NCBI GenBank assembly: GCA_036365145.1
Contig: JAEOAD010000055.1
Span: 4,340,001-4,404,000, forward strand
Direction of reading: 5' to 3'
Length of the DNA stretch: 64,000 bases
DNA from: Orientallactaga sibirica
Lineage: Eukaryota; Chordata; Mammalia; Rodentia; Dipodidae
Part shown: positions 1 through 10,148 of the stretch, piece by piece
Layout: each line of letters opens with the position of its first letter
How positions within the stretch are numbered: position 1 is the stretch's first letter
The notes under the pieces: generated by a model
Seen by the model: only the letters and a program-made list of their open reading frames with translations
Told to the model about the DNA's origin: nothing
Databases searched by the model: none
Made by a program: the position numbers and the translations under genes

Positions 1-704
1 ATTCACCCTCACCCCCTCCCTCTTATCTGCATGTGACTGAAGCTTGAGATGTAGAAGGAGGATGGCCAAAGGTAGGCTTTGAGTGCCACACCAAGGACTT
101 TGGCTTTGGTCACTGAAAGGTCATTTTGCAGATTTGTAGTTTAGAAAGGACACTCTTGCTGCGTCGGGAGGAGAGGGCCTGGAGGCAGAAAGACTGTCAA
201 CAGGAAGCACAGTGGTGGGGGAGGGGGGCTGGTAAAGCAGCAACTAGACATTGTCCAGATGTGGGCTCCAGAGGCTGCCTTGTGGGGGGCGGGAAAAGTG
301 GATACTCAGAAACTAGCCAGCCACTAGGAAGGTGGGAAGGGTGTTGACCTGTCTTTGTTCTTCCGAGAGGCCCTTCCGAGGGGCCCAGGGGACCAAGGGG
401 GACGGAGGCCTCCAGCCCAGCAGGCCAGACGCTGCAAACAAAGGGCAATGGAAACTTGCCACCACATCGAGCTGGACTCAGGCTGGGACAAGCCAAAGTC
501 AGGTAGGTGGTCATCTCTCCCAAGCCTGCAGATTTTCCAATCCATGATGGGAGCCATTTTAATAATAAAAAAATTAATAATAAATTTTTTTAAAAATTGC
601 AGACACGCCAAGGAACTTCCTGTAAGCCAGACTAATGTTTGCCCTCTTTACTCCTCTCACCAGACTATGTTTAACCACCTGTGTTCATACTCCTCCCACC
701 AGCC
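1..704. other. Intergenic, no gene seen
   Basis: Mixed-composition sequence upstream of the first recognisable repeat. Short open frames exist on both strands but show no domain, splice context or codon bias that I can support. An A/T-rich patch lies near 560-600. Confidence 0.5.
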
Positions 705-810
705 TTTTCTAGAATCACAGAAACTGAGTCTCAGACATTGGGTAAACTGCCTAAGCTTTCCCGAGTTACTGAGTGCAGGGATGGAACCTGGAGCCTGTGG
801 GAAGGTGGCC
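705..810 (-). repeat. Ancient MIR SINE fragment
   Basis: The order 'cagaaactgagtctcagacattgggtaaactgc...gggatggaacctggagcc' matches the antisense MIR core (gaaactgaggctcagagaggttaag...). It is diverged, as expected for a pre-rodent mammalian element. Confidence 0.55.
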
Positions 811-1197
811 CTCCCCAGACGCTCCCCAGATGCTGATTTCAAGTCTCTCTCCCACCCAGGAAGCAAGCTTTCATGAGGGGAGAGGAACTTGTGGAGAGAA
901 GGCTGTGACTGAGAAACCATAAAAGGGAATGGGTCCCTCGCAGAGCATTTCCACAAGGCAAGCCTGTTCTAGAAAGGATCCCCACCAAAGAAAACGGTGT
1001 CTCATTTCTACCCGAACCACCGGCAGCAGAATGATGTGACTAAATGTAGCTAATCAAAATTCATTGTGACCCCGTACCACAGAGCTGCTTGCCTTGTGAA
1101 AGCAGCCTCCACCCGGAATCAAACATCAGCCATTCAGGGCTGCCTTCTGTTTCGCATGGTGGGAACTGTATGTCAAGAATTGCATGGTGGTAGGCTG

Positions 1198-1545
1198 AAA
1201 GTGGTTAAGTGCACTTCCTGTGCAAGCATGATGGGCCTGAGACTGTCCGAGTACGATTCCAGAACCCACATGAACAGCTGGGCATGGCCATACATGTCTA
1301 TAAACCTAGTCCTATGCGGTGCAGAGATTAGAAAATCACTAAGGCTCACAAATGGCCAGAATTGAAATCAGTAGAAACTCCATAGCAAGAACAAACAGGA
1401 CAGTGAATGAGGGAGGAACAACACCTGATATTCTCTTCCAACCACCATGGGTGAGCACTTGGGTACCACATCGACGTATCAGCACATACACGTGTGTTTA
1501 CACCACGCACATACACACCTACCACACCACACATACTATGCATAT
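1198..1545 (+). repeat. B4 SINE (ID head fused to B1 body)
   Basis: A tRNA-like head (tggttaagtgcacttcctgtg, then tacgattccagaacccac) is followed by a B1-like middle (agctgggcatggcc) and the B4 tail 'gaggaacaacacctgatattctcttccaaccaccatg', ending in an (AC)-rich stretch. It is old and diverged. Confidence 0.65.
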
Positions 1546-1817
1546 ACCAAAAACAGCGAGATCTTTTTGGAAGGTTTCACTTTGAGCCCCCTTGCAGATG
1601 TCTTAAACTCATTTCCTGTGGAGGCACAACCTGTTAGGAATTATGGTCACTGACAAACCCCTTCTATGCCTTCAGACTCACCACTGGGATGTATTTTAAA
1701 GAACTGAGGTAAATCTGATCCTCAGACCATACAAACGAAAACAACTTGTGTTCCTTTTGTAACATGATTTAGCCACAGTACAAACTTCCAGGTCTGAGGT
1801 GTGAACCTTACACAGTG

Positions 1818-1820
<3 letters not shown>

Positions 1821-1850
<30 letters not shown>

Positions 1851-2050
1851 TAGGGTCTCAGGCTGTCTAGGCTGGCCTTGTACTCAACAGCAATCCTTTT
1901 TGTTTCTTGGTTTTTCGAGGTAGGGTCTTACTCTAGCTCAAGCTGACCTGAAATTCCCTCTGTAGTCTCAGGGTGGCCTTGAACTCACGGCGATCCTCCT
2001 ACTCTGCCTCCTGAGTGATGGGATTAAAGGCGTGCACCACCACGCTCGGC
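1821..2050 (-). repeat. Nested antisense B1 SINE pair
   Basis: A poly-T of about 27 leads into a partial antisense B1 (agtagggtctcaggctgtctagg). This is interrupted near 1893 by a complete antisense B1 running from 'tttttcgaggtagggtc' to 'caccaccacgctcggc'. Confidence 0.75.
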
Positions 2051-2394
2051 CTTGTCACAATCTTTCTAAGTGGCCAGAGACCCCCTACATCCAAGCTTTC
2101 ATGTTTCTTCTTCAAGATACCAAGCTATGAAAAACCTGCTGCATGTGTTTGGCTAGGTTCCTGAGGTCCTCAGAAGGCCAGAACATCTTGTATGACCCTC
2201 CTTCACCCCACCTTGTCCTGCTGACCATTGTCCAAGCACACTTCCCCAAATGGCTCTAGCCCTCTCCCAATATTTCGAGCAATCCAATGCTCTCTTCCCC
2301 TCACATCCTCATTTGGGGAACAGCTTTAAAGAACAGAACCTCCTACTACCGAAGGCCTGTGTCTCCTCAGAGGAAAACTGACTACCATCAAAGA

Positions 2395-3320
2395 GCATGT
2401 TCCCTTCCTCACATCTGACCTTGCCCAGATAGATACCAAAGTTAGCTCCTTTATCCAAGCTTCTTCTGTTTATGTTCATGGATTTCGGGTCTTCACCATC
2501 TCCTTTGACTTAACTTGGCAGGGTGTATATGTTCTTTTAACTACCTTCTGAACACCTGAGAAAAATGCCTGCACTTGGTCACTGGCTGAGCAATGGGAAC
2601 ATGAAGCACAAGCCCAAAACCCATGGCAGGCTCCTCCTTGTGGAAACTGCACTTCCCAAAACAGACCTTTGGTAGGCTTACCAGGACAGGGATCCAGAGA
2701 TGGAGGGCCATAATTACATGTTCACATGCTTAATAGAAGGTGTGAAAAAGGCTGTGATAAAAACCTGCTAATTATCTCAAACGGAGAGAGATTACCCAGT
2801 GCCCCACTGAGAACCCAGGCCTATTTCTATACCATCCTGGACCCAGAGAGTCCCAAAAACCTCACCGGTCCCTTTCATCAGTCAGGCCTCCCCAGACACC
2901 AAATCTTCAAAGTCTAGACATGGGACCCCTAAAGTCTCTTTTTCCACTTTACTAGATATGGCCTTAAAGGTATTCAGTACTTGGGAAGAAGGCCTCAAAG
3001 AAAGAGAAGAAAAGGAAGGGAAGGGAACGTACTGAGGGAATGGCTTCATAGATGGTAGCTGCCACAACTAGTTCCGTGCCCATGCCAGGGCAGCCCCAGC
3101 CGCCTCCATGCATGGCACAGCCTAAAGCTTTATTCACGACCTCTCTGTTCTGTACAGGGAGACTGGAGTTAAGAAATGGCCCCTCTCACGCCCCATAGGG
3201 ACCTTCACCAAGCCAGCCAGGACATGTTAGTCAAGACTGTCCAAACTCCCAGCCTCTGGGCCACACCTGCTTTGCAAACAGAAGGGACTCTGGGAGCAGG
3301 AATGCTCCTCTCTCTTGACA
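2395..3320 (+). pseudogene. Endogenous retrovirus gag relic (capsid to nucleocapsid)
   Basis: Class I ERV (gammaretrovirus-like) gag, read in pieces across frames. Around 2491-2539 the translation FTISFDLTWQGVYVLL fits the N-terminal half of capsid. LDPESP (about 2835-2852) and PFISQASPD (about 2871-2897) are typical of its C-terminal half, followed by a charged stretch rich in Glu/Lys/Arg (about 2965-3025). At 3273-3305 a zinc-knuckle remnant reads CKQKGLWEQEC: the expected His is Leu and the upstream Cys pair is damaged. In-frame stops and frame changes throughout make it non-coding. Assignment rests on motif order, not on a database search. Confidence 0.72.
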
Positions 3321-3347
3321 GGAAGTATCATCCAAATAGCAAAAGTT

Positions 3348-3559
3348 GGGGCTGGAAAAATGGCTTAATGGTTAAGGCATTTACCTGTGAAGCCAACGGA
3401 TCCCAGTTCAATTCTCCAGGACTCACATAAGCTAGATGCACAAGGGGCACATGCATCTGGAGTTCGTTTGCAGTGGCTAGAGACCCTGGTGTCCCCATTC
3501 TCTCTCTGTCTGCCTCTCTTCTCTCTCTCTCTCTCTCTGCAAATAAAAAAAAAAAAAGA
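3348..3559 (+). repeat. Dip-type tRNA SINE
   Basis: Full-length head-to-tail copy with a pure A tail, bracketed by a perfect 14-bp target-site duplication AAATAGCAAAAGTT (3334-3347 and 3560-3573). It lies just 3' of the gag relic. Confidence 0.9.
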
Positions 3560-3599
3560 AAATAGCAAAAGTTACCAGGGACCCTGTGCACAGGAGATT

Positions 3600-4478
3600 G
3601 ACAGCATAGCCATTATGTTCCTATTGCTGGGACAAAACACCCAACTAGAAGCAGCTTATGAAAGGAAAGGGTTGATTTATGGGTTACAGTTTCAAAGGGA
3701 AGTTTTCATCACAGGGAAAGGATGGCAGGAGTAGGTAGCCAGTGGCACATTTTCACATCAGCAGGGAGGAGGTCGAGAGCGTGAACTGAGGTCCAAGAGT
3801 GGGGCTGGGCGATGACACCCCAAGGCTTGCTTCTAGTAATGCATGTCCTCCAGCAAGACTCTACCTCCCGAAGGCCCCCCGATCTTTCTGAACTGGAGAT
3901 TAAGCGTCCAAACACATGAGGCTATGGGGGTGTTGTGTGGCAAATTTCTCCAAATTGAAAGCAGTAAATCATACAACTATTGCCAGCTTTTTCAAAAGCA
4001 TCTGGGACAACTTACGAGAGACTCTCAAAAGTGGGCCTGTTGACATTCCCCAGTAAAAGGAAGAACATGAAAAAGGTCGACAGACCCCCAAACTGAAATC
4101 TCAGGCACCCCCTGTGCCAGCTGTATGCAATGAAGCTTGAGGTCTAGAAGCTTTGGGGGGGGCGGAGATAGAGTACATAGAGGGTCTATGTAACAGATCA
4201 AGGGTCCGCGAGCTCCTTGAAGTCCATTCTCCATGCAGGGATGAGACTTCCCGATGGTATGGCTTCTTTGGATACTCCATGTTGCTCTAAGTAGCCCTTC
4301 ACCAGCTCTGTAAGGAACCCCATTAAACCCAGTGTTCACCAAAACTGGTCTGGTGATCAATCCATCATACTTTGGTCTGCCACCTGTGCCCTATCTGAGA
4401 TGAATAGATGTGTGTTCACATCTCCCTAGAAAGTTCCACACAACAAGGGGACGTTTTATATTTAAACCACCACAGACA
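3600..4478 (+). repeat. Medium-reiterated rodent repeat (RMER1-like), split by an LTR
   Basis: 'cctattgctgggacaaaacac...aagcagcttatgaaaggaaaggg...cacatcagcagggagg' identifies a dispersed repeat whose second copy is at 44507-44845. The copy is interrupted at 3931-4445 by a solo LTR, after which the shared ending (ttatatttaaaccaccacag) resumes. The family name is from memory and low confidence. Confidence 0.5.
3931..4445 (+). mobile_element. Solo retroviral LTR, 515 bp, with terminal inverted repeats
   Basis: The unit begins TGTTGTGTGG and ends CCACACAACA, a perfect 10-bp inverted repeat with canonical TG...CA ends. It interrupts a dispersed repeat whose intact copy elsewhere in the window shows the uninterrupted junction. 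Flanks GGGGG (3926-3930) and AGGGG (4446-4450) look like a 4-5 bp target duplication with one change. No internal retroviral sequence adjoins it. The strand is arbitrary; the family was not identified. Confidence 0.72.
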
Positions 4479-4659
4479 GTTACTTCTGCCTCTGTTTCTA
4501 GATTATGAATAGCCCATAAGGGTGGGGTACCTTCCTCAGCTCCATTGACAGGGCTTGGTGGCCATACAGGCTCCCATATTTTCCATGTCTATGGAAGAGC
4601 TTCTGGTGATCACAGATGTGGCAGGAACTAGAATGAATTTTTCTTTCTCTCTCAACCAT

Positions 4660-4815
4660 TTTTTTTTTTTTTGGTCTTTTGAGGTAGGGTCTTGCTTTAG
4701 CCCAGGCTGACCTGGAATTCACTCAGTAGTCTCAGGGTGGCCTGGAACTCACTGTGATCCTCATACCTCTGCCTCTCAAGTGCTGAGATTAAAGGTGTGC
4801 GTCACCACGCCCAGC
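4660..4815 (-). repeat. B1 SINE
   Basis: Full antisense copy from poly-T through 'aggtagggtcttgc' to 'gtgcgtcaccacgcccagc'. Confidence 0.88.
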
Positions 4816-5249
4816 AAGAATTAATTTCTCAATCAATATAGAAGCCACTTATTCTGTTTTATTCAACTCCTTGGCTACTTTTTGGTCCTTAATCCTCCTC
4901 ACTGGAATTGATGGGTGACCCCAGCAGGTCTGCATCACACTCTCCTTGAAATGCTCCTTAGAAAAACACATCATTACTTTGGGCATTATTAAAAATGGGC
5001 TGGGACTGTGAGGTGGCCTGAACTGTTGGACATGGCCCAGGGACCTTGGGCTGTGGGGGTTGCAGCTGGCCTTATTGTCAGGAACCCACCCTGGTGATGG
5101 TGACTGGCCTTCTCTACCCTCGGGCAAGGTTGTAGTGTGCCCTGTCATCACCCAGAGTGGGCAGAACTGGAGAGGCCCTCCCCTCTTCTTGATCCCAAAA
5201 GCATCTGACCATTCCATAAGTCAGGCTTTGCCCTTCCACCACAGTTCCT

Positions 5250-5600
5250 GACCTTGAGGCTAGCTGCCCAAGAGACCCTTATGTGGCTGAAGTCACTTAG
5301 CTTTTCCCGCCTCTTCTATTATCTTTCTCACAGCTCCTCCCTCACAACTCTGAAGTCACATAGCTTCCCCCCCCACTATCTCCGTCACACTTCTGCCTTT
5401 CAACCAATTAGATAGCAACCCCTAAATTATGTATCCAATCACCATATAGTCTGTATGTGCCTTTTCAACCTTTCTCAAGTGTTTATAAACCCACTCCCCT
5501 TTTGAATAAAAGAGTGCTGACCATCAGACAGTCTCCTGGGTGTTCATTGCCCATCGCACTCACCCGCTCCAGGACCCTGCTTCTTCCCCCCAACTCCTCC
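5250..5600 (+). mobile_element. LTR-like segment (U3-R-U5 architecture)
   Basis: A TATA box TATAAA (5484-5489) is followed 16 bp later by the polyadenylation signal AATAAA (5505-5510), the short spacing seen in class I LTRs with a compact R region. The presumed U3 holds an imperfect direct repeat (CTGAAGTCACTTAGCTT near 5288, CTGAAGTCACATAGCTT near 5350). The following GC-richer stretch (5590-5650) would fit U5 and leader. Exact ends were not found, and no partner LTR was recognised in the window. It may belong to the neighbouring gag/pol relic or to a separate insertion. Confidence 0.5.
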
Positions 5601-5763
5601 TCCTGAGCCGGGGGCTTCGGTGGCCAACGACCCCTGGGAATGGCGAGGACCCGACATCATTACACCCTCACTCCTAGTGTCACCTAGCTGTCTTACCCCA
5701 CTCCTAGAGAGAGACAGCTTGTCAAAACTCAGCTATAACATTACTGTCAAAATAACGCATCCA

Positions 5764-5965
5764 GGCTGGAGAGATGGCTCAGTGGTTAAGGTGCTTGTCT
5801 ACAAAGCCCAGTGACCCAGGTTCAATTCCCCAGTACCCACATAAAGCCAGATGCACAAAGTACTGCATGCATCTGGAATTCGTTTGCAGTGGCTAGAGGC
5901 CCTGCATACCCATTCTCTCTGTCTTTCTTCTATCTCTGCTTACAAATAAATAAATACAAATATTT
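5764..5965 (+). repeat. Dip-type tRNA SINE (+ member of inverted pair)
   Basis: Head 'ggctggagagatggctcag' to tail (AAAT)n. Directly followed by an antisense copy, giving a head-out inverted pair. Confidence 0.9.
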
Positions 5966-6165
5966 TTTAAACATTTATTTTTATTTATTAGAGACAGAGA
6001 AAGAGGGAGAGAGAATGGGTGCATCAGGACTTCCAGCCACTGCAAACGAACTCCAGATGCATTTGCCACCATGTACATCTGGTTTATGTGGGACCTGGAA
6101 AATTGAATCTGGATCCTTAGGCTTCGCAGTCATATGCCTTAACCACTAAGCCATCACTCCAGCCT
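5966..6165 (-). repeat. Dip-type tRNA SINE (- member of inverted pair)
   Basis: Antisense copy starting with the AT-rich tail (tttatttttatttatt) and ending 'ccatcactccagcct'. Confidence 0.9.
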
Positions 6166-6214
6166 AATAAAATGATTTTTAAAAAATGACTTGTTCAACA
6201 CTCATATTAGCACT

Positions 6215-6275
6215 CCTTGATCCCTACATCCAGGCACAGTGAAACCTTACCTTGAAAAAAAAAAAAAAAAAAAAC
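6215..6275 (+). repeat. B1 3'-end remnant with A tail
   Basis: A short piece 'ggcacagtgaaaccttaccttg' followed by about 20 A, resembling the last 40 bp of B1. Confidence 0.4.
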
Positions 6276-6276
6276 A

Positions 6277-6530
6277 GGTGTAGAAGAGATGGCTTAGCAG
6301 TTAAGCGCTTGCCTGAGAAGCCTAAGGACCCCAGTGCGAGGCTCAATTCCCCAGGACCCACATAAGCCAGATGCACAAGGTGGCACATGCATCTGGAGTT
6401 CGTTTGCAGTGGCTGGAGGCCCTGGTGTGCCCATTCTCTCTCTGCCTCTCTTTCTCTCTCTGCCTCTTTCTCTCTCTGTCTGTCACTCTCAAATTAATTA
6501 ATTAATTAATTTAATTTAATTTAAAAAAAC
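6277..6530 (+). repeat. Dip-type tRNA SINE
   Basis: Head slightly degraded (tgtagaagagatggcttagcag), full body, long CT stretch and (AATT)n tail. Confidence 0.88.
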
Positions 6531-6531
6531 A

Positions 6532-6767
6532 GGGCCTGGAGAGATGGCTTAGCTGTTAAGCACTTACCTGTGAAGCCTAAGGACCCTGGTTCAAGGCTCA
6601 ATTCCCCAGGACCCACGTAAGCCAGATGCACAAGGTGACACAGGCATCTGGAGTTTGTTTGCAGTGTCTGAAGGCCCTGGCGTGCCCATTCTCTAACTAT
6701 CTGCCTCTTTCTCTCTCTATCTGTCACTCTCAAATAAATAAATAAATAATAAACAAAAAAAAAAAAA
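6532..6767 (+). repeat. Dip-type tRNA SINE, tandem to the preceding copy
   Basis: Complete copy 'gcctggagagatggcttag' to (AAAT)n/A13, in the same orientation immediately after the previous one. Confidence 0.88.
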
Positions 6768-6856
6768 CAGGTGTGGTGGCCTATGCCTATAATCCCATCA
6801 CTCAGGTGGTTCAGAAGTTCAAGCTTGGGTAGATGAGAACACTTTCCAAAAAATTT
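6768..6856 (+). repeat. B1-like fragment
   Basis: 'caggtgtggtggcctatgcctataatcccatcactcagg' followed by a degraded middle; 3' half lost. Confidence 0.5.
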
Positions 6857-6954
6857 TTTTAAATTTTTGTAGAGACCTCAATTTCTTTTCCAGGTGCTCC
6901 CCTCAAACCCAAAGCCCAGAAAGGTTTGTCACCCTTCTTTCATACATTTTTGGC

Positions 6955-7268
6955 CACCAGCCTACTCTGTAACTCACCTTGCAACACACCCAAACTGGCT
7001 GTCAGAAAGTCCATGGCACTTACTGGCTGGTTATAAGACCATAAGGTCATTAAAGAGGCTGTGACCCTTATACACCCATTGTACCAAACTCCTATACCCT
7101 CTTGGGACAAATTCCAGTGGGGACTTCCTGGTTTACAGTCTTTGTCTTGAAGGATGCCTTCTTCTGCATGCCAATACATCCTGACTCCAGTTCCTGTTTG
7201 CCTGCCATGGCTGGACCCAAGGTTTATCAATAATAAACTTGGCCTGTCCTGCTACAGGTTTCTGAGAC
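6955..7268 (+). pseudogene. ERV pol relic: N-terminal reverse transcriptase
   Basis: In frames interrupted by stops, the translation shows YTLLGQIPV (about 7090-7116) and FTVFVLKDAFFCMPIHPDS (about 7132-7188), the fingers/palm region of a gammaretrovirus-like RT. The first catalytic Asp of the usual L-D-L-K-D-A-F-F motif appears as Val. The piece ends where an antisense L1 was inserted and continues after it at 8194. Confidence 0.75.
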
Positions 7269-7279
7269 AGTCCCCATCT

Positions 7280-8182
7280 GTTTTTTTTTAAAACATTTTT
7301 TATTGACAACTTCCATAATTATAGACAATAAACCATGATAATTCCCTCTCCTAATTTCCTCTTCACAAATCCACTCTCCATCATATTCCCTCCCCCCTCT
7401 CAATTAGTCTCTCTTTTATTTTGATGTCATCATCTTTTCCTCCTATTACAAGGGTCTTGTGTAGGTAGTACCAGGCATTGGCAGGTCATGGATATCCAGG
7501 CCATTTTGTGTCTGGAAGATTGCATTGTAAGCAGTCCTACCCGTCCTTTGGCTCTTACATTCTTTCTGCCACCTCTTCTGCAATGGACTCTAAGCCTTGG
7601 AAGGTGTGACAGAGATGTTTCAGTACTGAACACTCCTCTGTCAGTTCTCAGCACGGTGGTGTCTTTTGAGTCATCCCAAGGTCACTGCCATCTGAAAAGA
7701 GAAGCTTCTCTAACTAAAAGTGAGAGTAGTATTGATACATGTGTATGAATGTAAGAAAAGTGCTTACAGAGCAGTTTGGTGACCATAATATATGCATTTA
7801 GCCAGACACCAGCAGGCGTTATACCCCTAGAGCTCACGACCTCCCCTGCCGTAGGCTTTTGACTAAGTTTTCAGTACCAAGCATGTATTCCCTCCCGTGG
7901 AGCGGGCCTCCAGTCCGATTAGTGAGCAGTTGGTTTCTCCCATAACAGACATGCCACTATTGCACCCATTGGCTCAATTGGCCTGGCTGGCCAAACTTAA
8001 GGCTTACAGTGTTCACTGTTGAGTATCACCACTGGTGATTTCTCTCTCTTCCATAGGACTGCATGCAGTGCAGCTTTTCCCAGCTTTCTGTCAGCTGGTC
8101 TACAGGGAGGAGGTTTTCAGCTCAGCTCCAGCTTGATTTCTCAGTGACCTCGCAGCCCAAACGTGTGGAGTCTTCAGCAATA
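7280..8182 (-). mobile_element. 5'-truncated LINE-1, 3' end, antisense
   Basis: The + strand begins with T-rich sequence (reverse of a poly-A tail), then 'ttgacaacttccataattatagacaataaacc', and runs about 900 bp to 'cgtgtggagtcttcagcaata'; this order resembles rodent L1 3' UTR sequence. An 11-bp target-site duplication AGTCCCCATCT flanks it (7269-7279 and 8183-8193). The insertion site is inside the ERV RT coding region, so it post-dates that relic. Confidence 0.8.
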
Positions 8183-8193
8183 AGTCCCCATCT

Positions 8194-8431
8194 TTTTGAT
8201 CAGGTCTTAGCTAAAGACCTCTCTTCCTTGCAGCTCCTTCCCAATAACATGTTCCTTCAATATGTAGATGACCTGCTGATCACCACCCACAAAAGAAACC
8301 TCTGTCCTCAGTCTCTCTGAAGGATTGCAAGGCTGCCTTCTTGTAGTTGCAGAGTTTCCTCACCCAAAACATAATTCTCTTCTTGAAAAGTACAATTCTG
8401 GGAACAGATGTTAATTCCAAGGGCAAAACCC
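8194..8431 (+). pseudogene. ERV pol relic: RT palm with YVDD box
   Basis: Continues the RT interrupted by L1. The frame reading FDQVLAKDLSS then LQYVDDLLI places the catalytic YVDD box at 8261-8272, intact. Downstream pieces (AAFL.LQSFL, ILGTDVNSKGKT) fit the connection after the palm but need frame changes and contain stops. Confidence 0.8.
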
Positions 8432-9050
8432 GCTGTGGTTTGAATGCAAAATGTCTCCCAAAGGCTCATGTATTTGAACACTTGGTCCCCGCAGCTGGCA
8501 GTGACACTTTGGGAAAGCTGTGGAACTTTTAGGACGCTGAACCTTGCTGAAGGAAGTGGGTCACTTGGGGGCTGTGAACCTTGAGGTTTTATAGCCTGGC
8601 CTTACTTCCCATTCTCACTCTTCCTGACTGAGGATACAGTGTGACAAGCCAGCTTCCTCCTGCCACCATGCCTTCCCAGTTGTGCTGACTCGCACCCCTG
8701 GAACTATAAGCTAAAGTAAACCATTCCTTCCTTTTTCTTCTTTCTCTCTCTCTTTTTAATATTTCTTTTTCTTCTTACTTATTTATTTGAGAGAGACAGA
8801 GAAAGAGGCAGATAGAGAGAGAGAATGAGCACACCAGGGCCTTCAGCCACTGCAAATGAACTCCAGATTGCATGCACCACCTAATGCATCTGCTTACGTG
8901 GGTCCTAGGGAATTGAGCCTTGAACTGGGGTCCTTAGGCTTCATAGGCAAGTGTTCAACCATGAAGCCATCTCTCCAGCCCTAAACCATTCCTTCCTTAA
9001 ACTGACTCATGGTAATTCATATGTGGCCCTTGTCCAGCCAGCATAGAAAT
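8432..9050 (+). repeat. Dispersed DNA-transposon-like repeat (URR1-like), split by a SINE
   Basis: 'ctgtggtttgaatgcaaaatgtctcccaaaggctcatgtatttgaacacttggtcccc...ttttatagcctggc...gccaccatgcc...ctataagctaaagtaaacc' is a familiar rodent medium-copy repeat, here inserted in the ERV. A second, diverged element of similar layout is at 43390-43860. Class and name are recalled and uncertain. Confidence 0.5.
8734..8981 (-). repeat. Dip-type tRNA SINE
   Basis: Antisense copy with a perfect 17-bp target duplication TAAACCATTCCTTCCTT (8717-8733 and 8982-8998), inserted in the URR1-like repeat. Confidence 0.92.
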
Positions 9051-9199
9051 TAATGTTAGAGCATGGGCACCCCTGCCAATTTTACACAGCAACTACACTG
9101 ATTTATGGGAATGGGGAAGTACTGAGAATCTTACAAACAAGATGGTTAACGCCCCTGTGCAATGCAACCTAGGATACTACCTTAAGGGTTGTAACCCCA

Positions 9200-9343
9200 G
9201 GGCTGGAGAGATGGCTTAGTGGTTAAGGCACTTGCTTGCAAAGTCTAAGGACAAAGGCTTGATTCCCCAGTACCCACTTAAGCCAGATGCACAAGGTGGT
9301 GCATGTGTTTGGAGTTTGTTTGTGATGGCTAGAGGACCTGGTG

Positions 9344-9389
<46 letters not shown>

Positions 9390-9410
9390 TTCTCTCAAAT
9401 AAATTTTATA
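9200..9410 (+). repeat. Dip-type tRNA SINE
   Basis: Complete + copy with a (CT)n run at about 9347-9381 and a short AT tail. Confidence 0.88.
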
Positions 9411-9434
9411 TATATGTTTTTAGAGGTAGCTAGA

Positions 9435-9535
9435 GTTAGTTTGCAGTGGCTAGAGGCCCTGGTGTGCCCATTCTCTCTGTCTGTCTCTCCTATCTCTCTA
9501 TCTCTGCTTGCAAATAAATAAATAATATTTTTTAA
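9435..9535 (+). repeat. Dip-type tRNA SINE, 5'-truncated
   Basis: Starts at the middle of the element (agtttgcagtggctagaggccctgg) and runs to the (AAAT)n tail. Confidence 0.8.
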
Positions 9536-9537
9536 AT

Positions 9538-9705
9538 GCTGGGCATGGTGCCACATGCCTTTAATCCCAGCACTCAGGAAGCAGAGGTAGGAGGATCACT
9601 CTGAGTTCGAGGCCAGACTGAGACTACATAGTTAATTCCAGGTCAGCCTGAGCTAGAGTGAGACCCTACCTCAAAACAAACTAACAAATAAACAAATAAA
9701 ATTTA
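9538..9705 (+). repeat. B1 SINE
   Basis: 'gctgggcatggtgccacatgcctttaatcccagc' to 'ctacctcaaaacaaac' with an A-rich tail. Confidence 0.88.
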
Positions 9706-9938
9706 AAAAGAGTTGTAATCCTATCCAATGCACACCAGGAACCACCCTATGATCTCATTTAGGTTCCTTAACAACTCTTTGAGATGTAACATCAGAAGCC
9801 ACAAAAATCATATATATGGTTTGGGAAGATGGCTCACCCTTCAGCTAGGGGCAAGTATGAGGTTTAATATCTACACTGGTTCAACCTATGCCTTCAATGT
9901 GGTTCACACCTGTGCAGCCATTTGAAAAGAAACTGTTG
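9706..9938. other. Unassigned segment between SINEs
   Basis: No clear match seen. It lies between ERV RT and RNase H pieces and could be residual pol sequence, but I could not identify a motif. Confidence 0.35.
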
Positions 9939-10112
9939 GGCTAGAAAGATGGCTTAACAGTTAAGGCGCTTGCCTATGAAGCCTAAGGACCCAGGTTCGA
10001 TTTTCCAGGTCCCACATAAGCCAGATGTACAGGTTACAGCCCTAGCGTGCCCATTCTCTCTCTCTCTCTCCCTCCTTTTCTCTGTCTCTAATAAGTAAAT
10101 AAAAGTGAAAAT
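9939..10112 (+). repeat. Dip-type tRNA SINE with internal deletion
   Basis: Head 'ggctagaaagatggcttaacag', then 'gccagatgtacaggttacagccctagcg', lacking most of the usual middle, followed by the CT stretch and A-rich tail. Confidence 0.82.
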
Positions 10113-10148
10113 AAAATCTTAACAGCATTCATAAAATACCCCTATTAA

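Noticed and set aside
3587..4445. Possible gag-pol junction or protease between gag and RT
   Set aside because: The interval is occupied by a dispersed repeat and a solo LTR; no protease-like motif was seen.
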